Below are positions 7,334-16,457 of a stretch of 29,080 bases of DNA, one piece after another; the first letter of the stretch is position 1; every line of letters begins with the position of its first letter. The position numbers and the translations under genes are program-made. This DNA is from Lachnospiraceae bacterium UBA3638 (GTDB taxonomy: Bacteria; Bacillota; Clostridia; Lachnospirales; Lachnospiraceae): assembly GCA_002373595.1 (NCBI GenBank), contig DFKT01000083.1:1-29080 (forward strand). The letters run 5' to 3'. Below the pieces are notes generated by a model. It was not told the DNA's origin, made no database searches, and saw nothing but the letters and a program-made list of their open reading frames with translations.

Positions 7334-10003
7334 ATGAACCAGCGAAACGAAGAAAATGATGTATTCAAAGCATCACATATGACCATACTCATAAGCTATA
7401 CGTTTTTCTCCGCCATACTCATCGGAGAATCGTTCCTTATGGACTGGGAGAAATGGGCGATCATTCTGATACTTGCGGGAACTGTACTCGCATGGATCAT
7501 GCATATTCAGCAGAGACTGAATGAGGGCTCGAGACTTTGGCTGTACTCTGTCATGATGATGGCGACATACTTTTTCTACGGGATACATCTCACGAGTACA
7601 TTTGATATAGCACTCGTCATGTCCGTCGTTATAATGATATACTCCATGACCGGAGTAAAGAGTCTGATCAAGCTCTGTCAGGCGACATTTGTGATCACGT
7701 TTGGCTACGACATCATCGCCATGGTAAGGAGCGGTGAGAAGTTCGGAAGTCTGGAGATATCCAGATCGTTCATGCACGTTGCCATGGTCATACTGGCAGG
7801 AATAGTAGCGCGTACCATCATCGACAACTGGTCGAAGGTTCTGTCCAGATCACACGATGAGATAGAGGAACTCAAAGCTGCTACCGAGAGACTCGACAAT
7901 TTCCTTGCAAATGTTTCGCATGAGATCAGGACTCCCGTCAATGCGGTCATGGGATTGTCCGCAGTACTTGAGAAAGAGAATCTCCCCGAAGCGGTTCTTT
8001 CAAATGTGAATGCGATCTCCGGTGCGGGTCACAGAGTATCCGAGCAGATAGGTGATATCCTTGATTTCACCGAGATCGATATGAATAAACTCAGCGTCAA
8101 CAATGAGACCTACATGATCAATTCCCTGATCAACGACCTGCTTGTTCAGCTTTCATTTACAGAGGATTACGATCTCGATCTCGTTATAGATATGGAACCC
8201 AATATCCCCGCAGAGATCACGGGTGATGCGAGCAAGATCAAGAAGATCCTGTGGCACCTGATCGTTAACGGATTTAAATTCACCAAAGAGGGCGGAGTAA
8301 ATGTACATATCTACCCTGTGAAGAGAGAGTATGGCATCAACCTTGTTCTCGAAGTTCAGGACACCGGTGCGGGAATGAATGAGGAAGAGGTCGAGCATGC
8401 TTACGAGAAGTTCTACCAGTCAGACTCAGGCAGAACGAGAACAGCAGGAGGACTCGGACTCGGTATTCCTATCGTAAACGGATTTACCAAAGCGATGAAT
8501 GGTGTACTCGCTATAGAGAGCGCAGAGGGAGAAGGAACGACGGTAAGAGTCAGCATCCCTCAGACGGTCGACAATCCGATCCCCTGTCTATCCGTAAAGG
8601 GCAGAGAGAACTGTATCGCTGCAGGATTCCTCGGATTCATGACCACGGGTCACCAGAGTATCAGAGAGTATTACATGCGCATGATCGCACACCTCTCGTT
8701 AGAACTCGGTGTTGCGTTTAGGAGAGTCCAGTCGAGAGAGGAACTTGAGAAACTCATCGCCACCGAGAAGATCACGCACCTCTTTGTAGGTACGGGAGAA
8801 TATCTCGAGAACAGAGAACTGATAGATACGATCGCAAGAAAGATGAATGTTGCCGTTGTTGCGGACAGAGGATTTACCGGTCCTGTGGGACACGGATTAT
8901 CGCTCCTTCCCAAGCCTTTCTACGGCGGACAGATAGTAAGCTTCCTCAATCATGCGTTTGACGGTGTCGAGAGCGACAAGGATGAGAAGATGACAACACC
9001 CGGACTCAGGGCACTCGTTGTCGATGACGAACCTATGAACCTCCTTGTTGCGAAGGGCATCTTCGAGACATACGGAATGATCGTTTCTACCGCATCGGGC
9101 GGACGCGAAGCAATAGGAATGTGCGCCCAGGAAGATTATGACATCATCTTTATGGATCACATGATGCCTGAGATGGATGGTGTCGAGGCGATGAAGAGAC
9201 TTCGCTTCAATGCTGCAAGACTCAAGAAGGAACTCTGTATCGTAGCACTTACTGCCAATGCGATAAGCTCGGCTAAGGAGATGTTCCTCTCCGAGGGATT
9301 CGACGGATTTATCCCCAAGCCTATCGAGATCACAGAGTTTGAACGTGTCCTCAAGAAGATCCTTCCGAAGTCTGCGATCGTATACGAGAAGGTGGAGATC
9401 AAACCGGATATCGTACGCGAGGGCACAGCACCTGCAGACAAGGAATCTGCCGATAAGGCAGACACTGATAATGCTGCTATAAAGGAGCAGGAGACCGCAG
9501 CACCTCAGAATACTGCTCGCGATAAGTACGATGCGATCAGGAAGCTCGGCGTGGATGTTGAGAAAGGAATGGTCTACTGCAGAGGAGAGGATGATTTCTA
9601 TAAGCAGCTCCTCGCCGAGTATGCCAAGAATTATAAACAGAAGATAGATGATGTTGCGGGATTCTACGATGCCGCAAACTGGAAAGACTACGCCATCAAA
9701 GTCCATGCGATCAAGAGTACATCCAAGATGATCGGAGCGATGGATCTCTCCGAGGCTGCAAGAGTACTTGAGGAAGCAGCAAAGGCAGGCAACGAAGACA
9801 TAGTCAGAGAAGGACACGCTGAGTTTATTCAGAAGTACGAGAGTCTGCTGAGAGCGATAAGTGAGATGCTCGGTCTTGTATCAGCCGAGAGTGCGGATAC
9901 GGGAGATGTGCTTGAGTTTACTCCCGATGCGGAAGAAGAAGTGATCGAATTTTCGCCGGATGAAGAAGACGGTGTGTTAGAGTTTACTCCGGAGGGCGAA
10001 TGA
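7334..10003 (+). CDS. Membrane hybrid histidine kinase with pseudo-receiver, receiver and HPt domains
   Basis: 889 residues from the ATG at 7334 (GGAGAGG five bases upstream); a GTG at 7316 would overlap the previous gene but has no good ribosome site. Six hydrophobic helices occupy residues ~15-165. HisKA follows with His196 (SHEIRTP), then HATPase_c at ~295-405 (N box HLIVNGFKFT, DTGAGMN, GGLGLGIP). Residues ~415-545 resemble a receiver without the acceptor Asp. A true receiver lies at ~558-680 with Asp608 (FMDHMMPEMDG). After an Ala/Asp/Glu linker comes an HPt domain (~735-850, His791 in VHAIKSTSKMIG). The last 31 residues are three copies of a (V/I)(L/I)EF(T/S)P motif, 11 residues apart. 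This protein holds a full His-Asp-His chain that could pass phosphate to the receivers of the upstream c-di-GMP enzyme. The sensed signal is unknown. Confidence 0.9.
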   Translation: MNQRNEENDVFKASHMTILISYTFFSAILIGESFLMDWEKWAIILILAGTVLAWIMHIQQRLNEGSRLWLYSVMMMATYFFYGIHLTSTFDIALVMSVVIMIYSMTGVKSLIKLCQATFVITFGYDIIAMVRSGEKFGSLEISRSFMHVAMVILAGIVARTIIDNWSKVLSRSHDEIEELKAATERLDNFLANVSHEIRTPVNAVMGLSAVLEKENLPEAVLSNVNAISGAGHRVSEQIGDILDFTEIDMNKLSVNNETYMINSLINDLLVQLSFTEDYDLDLVIDMEPNIPAEITGDASKIKKILWHLIVNGFKFTKEGGVNVHIYPVKREYGINLVLEVQDTGAGMNEEEVEHAYEKFYQSDSGRTRTAGGLGLGIPIVNGFTKAMNGVLAIESAEGEGTTVRVSIPQTVDNPIPCLSVKGRENCIAAGFLGFMTTGHQSIREYYMRMIAHLSLELGVAFRRVQSREELEKLIATEKITHLFVGTGEYLENRELIDTIARKMNVAVVADRGFTGPVGHGLSLLPKPFYGGQIVSFLNHAFDGVESDKDEKMTTPGLRALVVDDEPMNLLVAKGIFETYGMIVSTASGGREAIGMCAQEDYDIIFMDHMMPEMDGVEAMKRLRFNAARLKKELCIVALTANAISSAKEMFLSEGFDGFIPKPIEITEFERVLKKILPKSAIVYEKVEIKPDIVREGTAPADKESADKADTDNAAIKEQETAAPQNTARDKYDAIRKLGVDVEKGMVYCRGEDDFYKQLLAEYAKNYKQKIDDVAGFYDAANWKDYAIKVHAIKSTSKMIGAMDLSEAARVLEEAAKAGNEDIVREGHAEFIQKYESLLRAISEMLGLVSAESADTGDVLEFTPDAEEEVIEFSPDEEDGVLEFTPEGE

Positions 10004-12675
10004 TGAGAAATCGGATACGTGAATTATACAACGATATTATAAGCCCCAAGAGAGAATTCCAGGAGAGAGTATTCATCATACTTACATGCATCGCTGAACT
10101 CTCGATCATGCTGGTGTGTCTGAGCGATATCATCTTTGGAGAGAATATCTTTGAGATAGTTGCACTCGCTTTCATGCTTGTTGTATCGCCGTTTATAACT
10201 ATCGCAGCGGCCAAAAAGAAGAGAGCGGATATCGGCGCGGCTGTTATAGCGATGGGTATCATCTTCGGAGTCCTTCCGGTAACATTTTTCTTCGGCGGCG
10301 GAGTTACCGGCGGCTCTATGCTGTGGGTATCATTCTCCTATCTGTATATTGGACTCATTATTACAGGTAAGCTCAGAGTAGTATTCCTCGCTGCACTCAC
10401 CGTGCTGGTTGTTATCGAGTATCTCATTGATTATATGCACCCCGATCTTATCGCAAAGCATTCGAATTCGATGATGTACACCGATCAGCTGGCGGCAACG
10501 ATACTTGCAGGACTTGTCGTATTTGCGATCGTCTATATACTTAACAAGCTCTTCATCGGAGAGAACAACAGAGCCAAGGAACAGGCAAAAGAGATAGAGG
10601 AACTGAATAAAGCTCAGAACAAATTCTTCTCGAGCATGAGCCATGAGATCAGGACTCCTATCAATACTATCATCGGATTAAACGAGATGATACTCAGAGA
10701 GGATATCTCGGATGAGGTTGCTGATGATGCGAGAAATATCAGATCGGCATCCAAGATCCTCCTCTCACTGATAAACGATATCCTCGATATGTCCAAGATC
10801 GAATCCGGAAAGATGGACATCCTGAAGATGCCTTACGATGTAGGTGCGATGCTCTCCGAGATCGTAAACATGATCTGGGTAAGAGCAAATGAAAAGGGAC
10901 TTCAGTTTGCGGTGGACGTAGACCCCGGTCTTCCGGCGAGCCTTGTGTGTGATGAAGTCCGTATCAAACAGATACTTATCAATCTGCTGAACAATGCGGT
11001 CAAGTATACCCAGGAGGGAAGTGTCACGCTATCGATACACTGCCGCAAGACTGAGCAGAGTAAAGTGCTCGTAACATACTCCGTGGAGGATACCGGTATG
11101 GGTATCCGAAAGGAGAGCATACCTCATCTCTTTGATGCTTTCAGAAGAGAGGACGAATCAAAGAATAAATACATAGAGGGAACCGGACTCGGTCTTTCGA
11201 TAGTTAAGCAGCTCGTAGATCTCCTCGGCGGAGAGATATCCGTCAACAGTATCTACACCAAGGGCTCGACATTTGTAGTTACACTTGAGCAGGAGATCGC
11301 AGACGAGAGAGCGATAGGTAAGTACGAGCCGGGCAAGTACAGTCACGGCGGCAGAGAGATCTATCATCAGAGTTTCGAGGCTCCGAAGGCAAAGGTGCTC
11401 ATCGTAGACGACAACACTGCCAACCTTCTCGTTGCCACCAAGCTCCTTCGTGATACCAAAGTACAGACATTTACCGCGGAGAGCGGAGAGGAAGCACTGA
11501 AGCTTACCGCAGAGGACAGATACAATGTCATCCTCATGGACCATATGATGCCCGGTATGGATGGCATCGAGTGTATGCATGCTATCAGAGAGCAGTCGGG
11601 CGGACTGTGCAAGGATATTCCGATAGTCGCACTTACCGCAAATGCAGGAAGTGAGAACCAGGCACTCTACAAGAGAGAAGGCTTTGACGGATATCTCCTT
11701 AAGCCCGTAGATGCTGCAGCGCTTGAGAAGACACTCTTGGACCTCCTTCCCGATGATATAGTCCAGATCAAGGAAGATGAAAACGTTAAATACGAATCCG
11801 AGAAGGTCGTTCGTGAACTCAGAAGGAAGGTGCCTCTCCTCATCACGACCGACAGTATATGTGACCTGCCCAAGGCTATGCTCAAGTCACTTAAAGTTCC
11901 CGTGCTCTCTTACAAGGTATATACGGAGAAGGGTATCTTCTCTGACGGTATAGAGGCAGAGGGAGATGTGATACTTAAGTATCTCGACAAGAAAGATGCG
12001 ACTGCGCGAAGCGAAGCACCTGAACCGGAGGATTATGAAGCATTCTTTGCTGAACAGCTTTCCTACGCACAGCACATCATCCATATAGCGATGGCCAAGA
12101 ATTCGAGCCGCGGATTTGCAAATGCATGTGAAGCGGCACTCTCGTTCTACAATGTAAGTGTCGTCGATTCCGGACACCTATCCAGCGGAACCGGACTCAT
12201 GGTCATGGCAGCAAAGGAACTTGCAGACAGCGGACTTACCGAGACGGATATGGTAGTTCCCGAGCTTGAGAAGCTGAGAAACAAGATCAATTCAAGCTTC
12301 ATTATGGATACAACCGAATACCTCTACCGCGGAGGAAGGATGTCAGAGAAGGCATACAAACTCTGCAGAGCATTCATGCTTCATCCGATCATTGTCCTCA
12401 AGGACAGTGCCATGAAGATCGGCGGTATCATAATCGGAAACCGTGCAAGATACAGAAGGAAGTATATCGAGAAGGCTCTCAGGAATCCCGAAGAGATCGA
12501 TACATCAGTTCTTTTCATTACCTATGTAGGCATGCGTAAGAGCGAGATCGAGAAGATCAAAGAGGACGTACTGTACAAAGTTCCATTCGAGAAAGTATAT
12601 CTCCAGAAGGCGACATCCGCGATATCGATCAACTGCGGACCCGGAACATTCGGACTATTGTTTGCGAGGAAATAG
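10003..12675 (+). CDS. Membrane hybrid histidine kinase fused to a DegV (fatty-acid-binding) domain
   Basis: 890 residues. ATGs at 10000 and 10003 both overlap the previous stop; GGAGGG at 9991-9996 fits 10003 better. Residues ~15-190 hold about six membrane helices. HisKA has His214 (MSHEIRTP), HATPase_c spans ~300-430 (DTGMGI, GTGLGLSI), and a receiver spans ~463-585 with Asp513 (LMDHMMPGMDG). Residues 611-890 form a full-length DegV/FakB domain: TTDSICDLP at the start, RSEAPEP where DegV proteins have TSxPSP, VVDS at 720-723, and DTTEYLYRGGR at 769-779. DegV/FakB proteins bind one fatty acid and usually stand alone as partners of the kinase FakA. Fusion to a hybrid kinase suggests sensing of, or output to, fatty-acid status; that is inference. 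It has no HPt, so it may share that of the upstream kinase. Confidence 0.9.
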   Translation: MRNRIRELYNDIISPKREFQERVFIILTCIAELSIMLVCLSDIIFGENIFEIVALAFMLVVSPFITIAAAKKKRADIGAAVIAMGIIFGVLPVTFFFGGGVTGGSMLWVSFSYLYIGLIITGKLRVVFLAALTVLVVIEYLIDYMHPDLIAKHSNSMMYTDQLAATILAGLVVFAIVYILNKLFIGENNRAKEQAKEIEELNKAQNKFFSSMSHEIRTPINTIIGLNEMILREDISDEVADDARNIRSASKILLSLINDILDMSKIESGKMDILKMPYDVGAMLSEIVNMIWVRANEKGLQFAVDVDPGLPASLVCDEVRIKQILINLLNNAVKYTQEGSVTLSIHCRKTEQSKVLVTYSVEDTGMGIRKESIPHLFDAFRREDESKNKYIEGTGLGLSIVKQLVDLLGGEISVNSIYTKGSTFVVTLEQEIADERAIGKYEPGKYSHGGREIYHQSFEAPKAKVLIVDDNTANLLVATKLLRDTKVQTFTAESGEEALKLTAEDRYNVILMDHMMPGMDGIECMHAIREQSGGLCKDIPIVALTANAGSENQALYKREGFDGYLLKPVDAAALEKTLLDLLPDDIVQIKEDENVKYESEKVVRELRRKVPLLITTDSICDLPKAMLKSLKVPVLSYKVYTEKGIFSDGIEAEGDVILKYLDKKDATARSEAPEPEDYEAFFAEQLSYAQHIIHIAMAKNSSRGFANACEAALSFYNVSVVDSGHLSSGTGLMVMAAKELADSGLTETDMVVPELEKLRNKINSSFIMDTTEYLYRGGRMSEKAYKLCRAFMLHPIIVLKDSAMKIGGIIIGNRARYRRKYIEKALRNPEEIDTSVLFITYVGMRKSEIEKIKEDVLYKVPFEKVYLQKATSAISINCGPGTFGLLFARK

Positions 12676-12678
12676 GAA

Positions 12679-14574
12679 ATGGGCATACCGTATTTTGACA
12701 TAGCCGCATTGCCGGTATTCATCATAATGATCACCACGACGGTGTTCCGTAAGATGACCAGGGGCAGATCCAATAAACTGTACCTGATGGTCCTTTTCCT
12801 TGCGCTCTTCACTGATATCGTAGAGATAAGCGAGAAAGTAGTATTTAATGTAGCGCCTGTAACCAAGGGAATGATCGGATTCATAACCGCTACGAATTAT
12901 CTCTACTTCCTGCTCAGGAACGGAGTCAATGCATGCTATCTGTTTTTCGTCGTCTCTATGACGAGAACATGGTACAAGATAAGACCTTTCTGGAAAAAGA
13001 TCCCCATGCTTGCTCCGTATGCAGGCATCGTCATTGCACTTTGTTTAAATCCGAGTACAGGGATCATATTCACCATATCCGACAAGGCAGAGTATGTGAG
13101 GGGAGATCTCATCATCATTGTTTACTTCCTCGCATTTATTTACATGATCTACGGAATGTACTATCTGACAAAGTACATTCACACTCTTGATATCGGTTCA
13201 TGGATCGCGCTGATGTCGCTGTATGTGCTCAACCTCCTCGCTGTTATCATACAGTTCTTCGTACCGGGACTCTTGATCGAATCGTTCGCTTCTTCGATCA
13301 CACTGATCTTCGTCGTGCTGTATGTACAGAGGCCTGAGAAACAGGTTGATATGAGTACCGGACTTCCGGGATACAGAGCGTTCTGCGAGGAGATCGGCAA
13401 GATCAAAGCTACCGGCCAGGATGTAAAGGTGATCATCGTCACGATGAAAAACGCCGACGATATGAACAGATATCTCGGAGACAAACTCTATTATGATTAT
13501 GTATATTCGGTAGAAAAAGAGATCGCCGCATATACCAAAAAGGAAAAGATCAATTACGAGTTCTACTTTGAACAGCCGGGCAACTTCTATATCATACTTG
13601 AGGACAAGGACTATAATCCCGTTCAGGCCATCCCCGAACTCAGAGAAAGCGTGAGGAAGAAGAATGCCGCGATCATGGGAAGAGGAGCAAGCCCTGATCT
13701 GCGTGTTGTGACGGTCACATTCCCTGAGGAGATCAGTGATGTGGACGAGCTCCTTGACTTCGGACACAACTTTGTAAGATTTGCAAATGTAGACAAGAAG
13801 TACAGCAGAGCATCGATGATCATCGATCAAAAGGAATACCAGATTGAGGCTCACCTTGACGAGATATTGTCGAGTGCTATGGATAAAGGAACTCTCGAGA
13901 TCAATTACGAGCCCATATGGTCGGTCGCAGACAAGGAGTATATCTGCGGCGATGCGGTCGTCAGGATAAATGATGAGAGATTCGGTGTGATCGATTCCGA
14001 TCTTTTGATAGAAGCAGCCGAGGAAACAGGACTCATACTTAAACTCGGAGATTACATATTGGACAAGACATTCTCTTATGCGACGGACAGTAATCTCTCA
14101 CAGCGCGGTTACTCATATATCACGGTCCATCTGTCGACACCTCAGTGCATGCAGGTGGGTATCACCGATCAGATATGGAGCCTCAGAGAAAAGTACGGCG
14201 TGCATCCCGAGCATATATGCTTCGCGATCAAAGAGTCCGTATATGAGAATATGAGTAATGTGTTTGAAGAGAATCTGCGGAAACTCTCCATGCAGGGATA
14301 CAGGTTCACTCTGGACGGATACGGAAAAGGATATTCCAATATGGAACATATCCTTGAACTGCCGATAGATTCGGTGCGTCTCGACAGATCCATGATCGAA
14401 GCGGCAAACACGGAGAAAGGCAGGGCTGTGCTCGCAGGAAGTATAGGACTGCTTAAGAATATACCGCTTGAAGTAATAGCACAGGGTGTGGATGATAATG
14501 AGACTGCTGACATGCTCACACAGATGGGATGTGAGATGCTGCAGGGGCGCTTCTATCCGGAAGTTGAAAAATAA
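12679..14574 (+). CDS. Multi-TM protein with degenerate GGDEF and EAL domains
   Basis: 631 residues, starting three bases after the previous stop. Residues ~1-220 contain seven or eight membrane helices. Residues ~225-375 fold like GGDEF, but the signature position reads QPGNF (299-303). Residues ~390-630 follow the EAL fold landmark by landmark (INYEPIW, AEETGLI, VHLS, KES, GKGYS, LQGRFYP) while key residues are changed: EAL is DAV (425-427), DDFG is DGYG (546-549), and the Lys of the KxD motif is Arg567. It is therefore probably not an active phosphodiesterase, and could bind c-di-GMP or a partner instead. Position at the end of the operon that makes and breaks c-di-GMP suggests a membrane effector or docking protein. 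The ribosome site is GAGGAAA about 10 bases upstream. Confidence 0.85.
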   Translation: MGIPYFDIAALPVFIIMITTTVFRKMTRGRSNKLYLMVLFLALFTDIVEISEKVVFNVAPVTKGMIGFITATNYLYFLLRNGVNACYLFFVVSMTRTWYKIRPFWKKIPMLAPYAGIVIALCLNPSTGIIFTISDKAEYVRGDLIIIVYFLAFIYMIYGMYYLTKYIHTLDIGSWIALMSLYVLNLLAVIIQFFVPGLLIESFASSITLIFVVLYVQRPEKQVDMSTGLPGYRAFCEEIGKIKATGQDVKVIIVTMKNADDMNRYLGDKLYYDYVYSVEKEIAAYTKKEKINYEFYFEQPGNFYIILEDKDYNPVQAIPELRESVRKKNAAIMGRGASPDLRVVTVTFPEEISDVDELLDFGHNFVRFANVDKKYSRASMIIDQKEYQIEAHLDEILSSAMDKGTLEINYEPIWSVADKEYICGDAVVRINDERFGVIDSDLLIEAAEETGLILKLGDYILDKTFSYATDSNLSQRGYSYITVHLSTPQCMQVGITDQIWSLREKYGVHPEHICFAIKESVYENMSNVFEENLRKLSMQGYRFTLDGYGKGYSNMEHILELPIDSVRLDRSMIEAANTEKGRAVLAGSIGLLKNIPLEVIAQGVDDNETADMLTQMGCEMLQGRFYPEVEK

Positions 14575-14585
14575 GGAGCGATAAT

Positions 14586-15728
14586 ATGGGAGCTTTTGAA
14601 ACAGGCAAGTACAGAAATCTTTTCGCAGAGATCGGTAAGTCGCAGGAAGAGATCGACAGAAAGCTTGATGAAGCGTTTAAGACATTTTTCTATGACGAGA
14701 ATGAGAGGATATATCACGAGAACGAAGAAGGCTTCGGATATCTCGTAGATACCGGCAATAACGATGCCCGCACCGAAGGCATGTCATACGGAATGATGAT
14801 GTGCGTACAGCGCGATATGAAGAAAGAATTCGACGCGATATGGGGCTGGGCTCATAAGTATATGTACATGACCGAGGGCCACAATGAGGGATACTTTGCA
14901 TGGTCATGCGGACTGGACGGCAAGAAGAATGCAAACGGTCCCGCTCCCGACGGAGAGGAATTCTTTGCGATGGCACTCTTCTTTGCTTCACACAGATGGG
15001 GCGACGGTGAGGGAATATATGAGTACTCCGCATGGGCAAAGCAGATACTTAAAGCATGCCTGCACAAGGGAGAGAACGGCAGACCCGGAGCTCCCATGTG
15101 GAACCGTGATAACGGACAGATACTCTTTGTGCCCGGTATAGGATTCACGGATCCTTCGTATCACCTGCCTCATTTCTACGAGCTCTTTGCACTTTGGGCA
15201 GACGAGGAGGACAGAGAGTTCTGGAAGAGAGCAGCATCTGAGAGCCGTAAGTTCCTGGCTAAGACATGCCATCCCGAGACCGGACTCAATCCTGAGTATG
15301 CACACTTCGACGGATCGCCCATGGCGGAGAAGCTTCCCTGGGGAGGAGAGCATGGCGATTTCTACAGCGATGCATACAGGACTCCCGCCAATATAGGACT
15401 TGATGCCGTATGGTTCGGAGATGACGAGGGACAATTATCAGTACCGCTTCGCATGATGGATTTCTTTGGAACGGATCTCGAAGCAGTAAGATGCGTATAT
15501 AAGGTAGACGGAACCGCTCTCGAACAGCCAGTGCTTCATCCGCTGGGACTACTTGCCGGACTGGCACAGGGAGCACTTGCAGTAGGAGATGCAGAAAGCG
15601 AGACTGCTAAGAGATTTGTGGAATGGTTCTGGAATCAGCCGATGAGAAAGGGAGTAAGGAGATACTACGACAACTGTCTGTATCTGTTTGCGGTCCTCGC
15701 ACTCAGCGGAAACTATAGGATATGGTAG
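14586..15728 (+). CDS. GH8 reducing-end xylose-releasing exo-oligoxylanase (Rex-like)
   Basis: 380 residues with no signal peptide, so cytoplasmic. The GH8 family is shown by NDARTEGMSYGMMM, whose Glu64 matches the general acid, and FYSDAYRTPANIGLD, whose Asp262 matches the catalytic base of the Bacillus halodurans Rex enzyme as I recall it (Glu70 and Asp263). Length and lack of secretion also fit Rex, which removes xylose from the reducing end of imported xylo-oligosaccharides, rather than secreted GH8 endoglucanases. AAGGAG overlaps the end of the upstream signalling gene, with the start codon only 11 bases after that stop, so it could be read on from the c-di-GMP operon. It opens a block of intracellular carbohydrate enzymes. 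Confidence 0.88.
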   Translation: MGAFETGKYRNLFAEIGKSQEEIDRKLDEAFKTFFYDENERIYHENEEGFGYLVDTGNNDARTEGMSYGMMMCVQRDMKKEFDAIWGWAHKYMYMTEGHNEGYFAWSCGLDGKKNANGPAPDGEEFFAMALFFASHRWGDGEGIYEYSAWAKQILKACLHKGENGRPGAPMWNRDNGQILFVPGIGFTDPSYHLPHFYELFALWADEEDREFWKRAASESRKFLAKTCHPETGLNPEYAHFDGSPMAEKLPWGGEHGDFYSDAYRTPANIGLDAVWFGDDEGQLSVPLRMMDFFGTDLEAVRCVYKVDGTALEQPVLHPLGLLAGLAQGALAVGDAESETAKRFVEWFWNQPMRKGVRRYYDNCLYLFAVLALSGNYRIW

Positions 15729-15731
15729 TAG

Positions 15732-15745
15732 CGGCACGCGTGCCG
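15732..15745. other. Perfect 14-bp palindrome between the GH8 gene and the next gene
   Basis: CGGCACGCGTGCCG is fully self-complementary and begins four bases after the GH8 stop. No U-tract follows (TTAATATAGG), so it may be a weak pause, a processing hairpin or a binding site rather than a true terminator. Confidence 0.5.
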
Positions 15746-15772
15746 TTAATATAGGATTGAAAGGAAGAGGAA

Positions 15773-16417
15773 ATGGGAAAAGAGAAGATTCTTAAAGTGA
15801 TCAAAAAAGGAGCAAGAAACAAGGTGATACTTGGTGTGATCCTTGGAATCATCAGTGCGTTCATGACACTTGTCCTGATCGCAGCTGCTGAGGATGACGG
15901 CGGAGTATGGGTTGGTGTAGTTATCTTTGCGGCACTTCTTGTAGGATGCATCGTACTCACTGTTTTCGGAGTAAAAGAATTAAAGGATCCTATGAGAGCA
16001 TCCGCTATCAAGAAGAATCCGGAACTTCTCCATATGGCTGATGAACTCTATGCTAATAAAACATTTGAGGACGACTTCATCGTTCTCTCCGACAGGATCA
16101 TCGCCAATTCGAAGAACCCTCTCGAGATGGCATACACCGATGAGATCTTCCTCATCTATGTATATACACACAAAACCAATGGTATTACTGACCAGAAGCA
16201 GCTTAAGCTGGAGAATGCGCGCGGAACAATCGGCGTGAACATCATGCTCAAGAAGGATAATGAGGTAGATGCTCTCGTTCAGCGCGTATGCGAGAATTGT
16301 AAGCATGCAAGAGTCGGATATACTCCCGAAGGACTCGATTATCTCAAGCAGATGAGAGAACTTTGGAAGAGAGATCAGGCCAGCAAGCATACAACCGTAA
16401 ACGGTCAGATCATATAA
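15773..16417 (+). CDS. Two-TM membrane protein of unknown function
   Basis: 214 residues. Two hydrophobic helices near residues 17-40 (NKVILGVILGIISAFMTLVL) and 45-67 form an amino-terminal hairpin, and the remaining ~145 residues are a soluble cytoplasmic domain. That domain contains a pattern like a PH-type or bPH fold (LSDRIIANSKNP, then DEIFLIYVYTHKTNG), but I would not assign it. AAGGAAGAGG lies directly upstream of the start codon. A second membrane protein gene follows 40 bp downstream. The pair sits inside the carbohydrate block, but nothing in the sequence ties either to sugar use. Confidence 0.75.
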   Translation: MGKEKILKVIKKGARNKVILGVILGIISAFMTLVLIAAAEDDGGVWVGVVIFAALLVGCIVLTVFGVKELKDPMRASAIKKNPELLHMADELYANKTFEDDFIVLSDRIIANSKNPLEMAYTDEIFLIYVYTHKTNGITDQKQLKLENARGTIGVNIMLKKDNEVDALVQRVCENCKHARVGYTPEGLDYLKQMRELWKRDQASKHTTVNGQII

Positions 16418-16457
16418 TATCAAAAGCAAAAAACAGTCATAAAAAGGAGAAAAAGGA

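Noticed and set aside
8897..9817. 306-codon minus-strand frame opposite the first hybrid kinase
   Set aside because: It lies over the receiver and HPt domains, which are certain in the plus frame.
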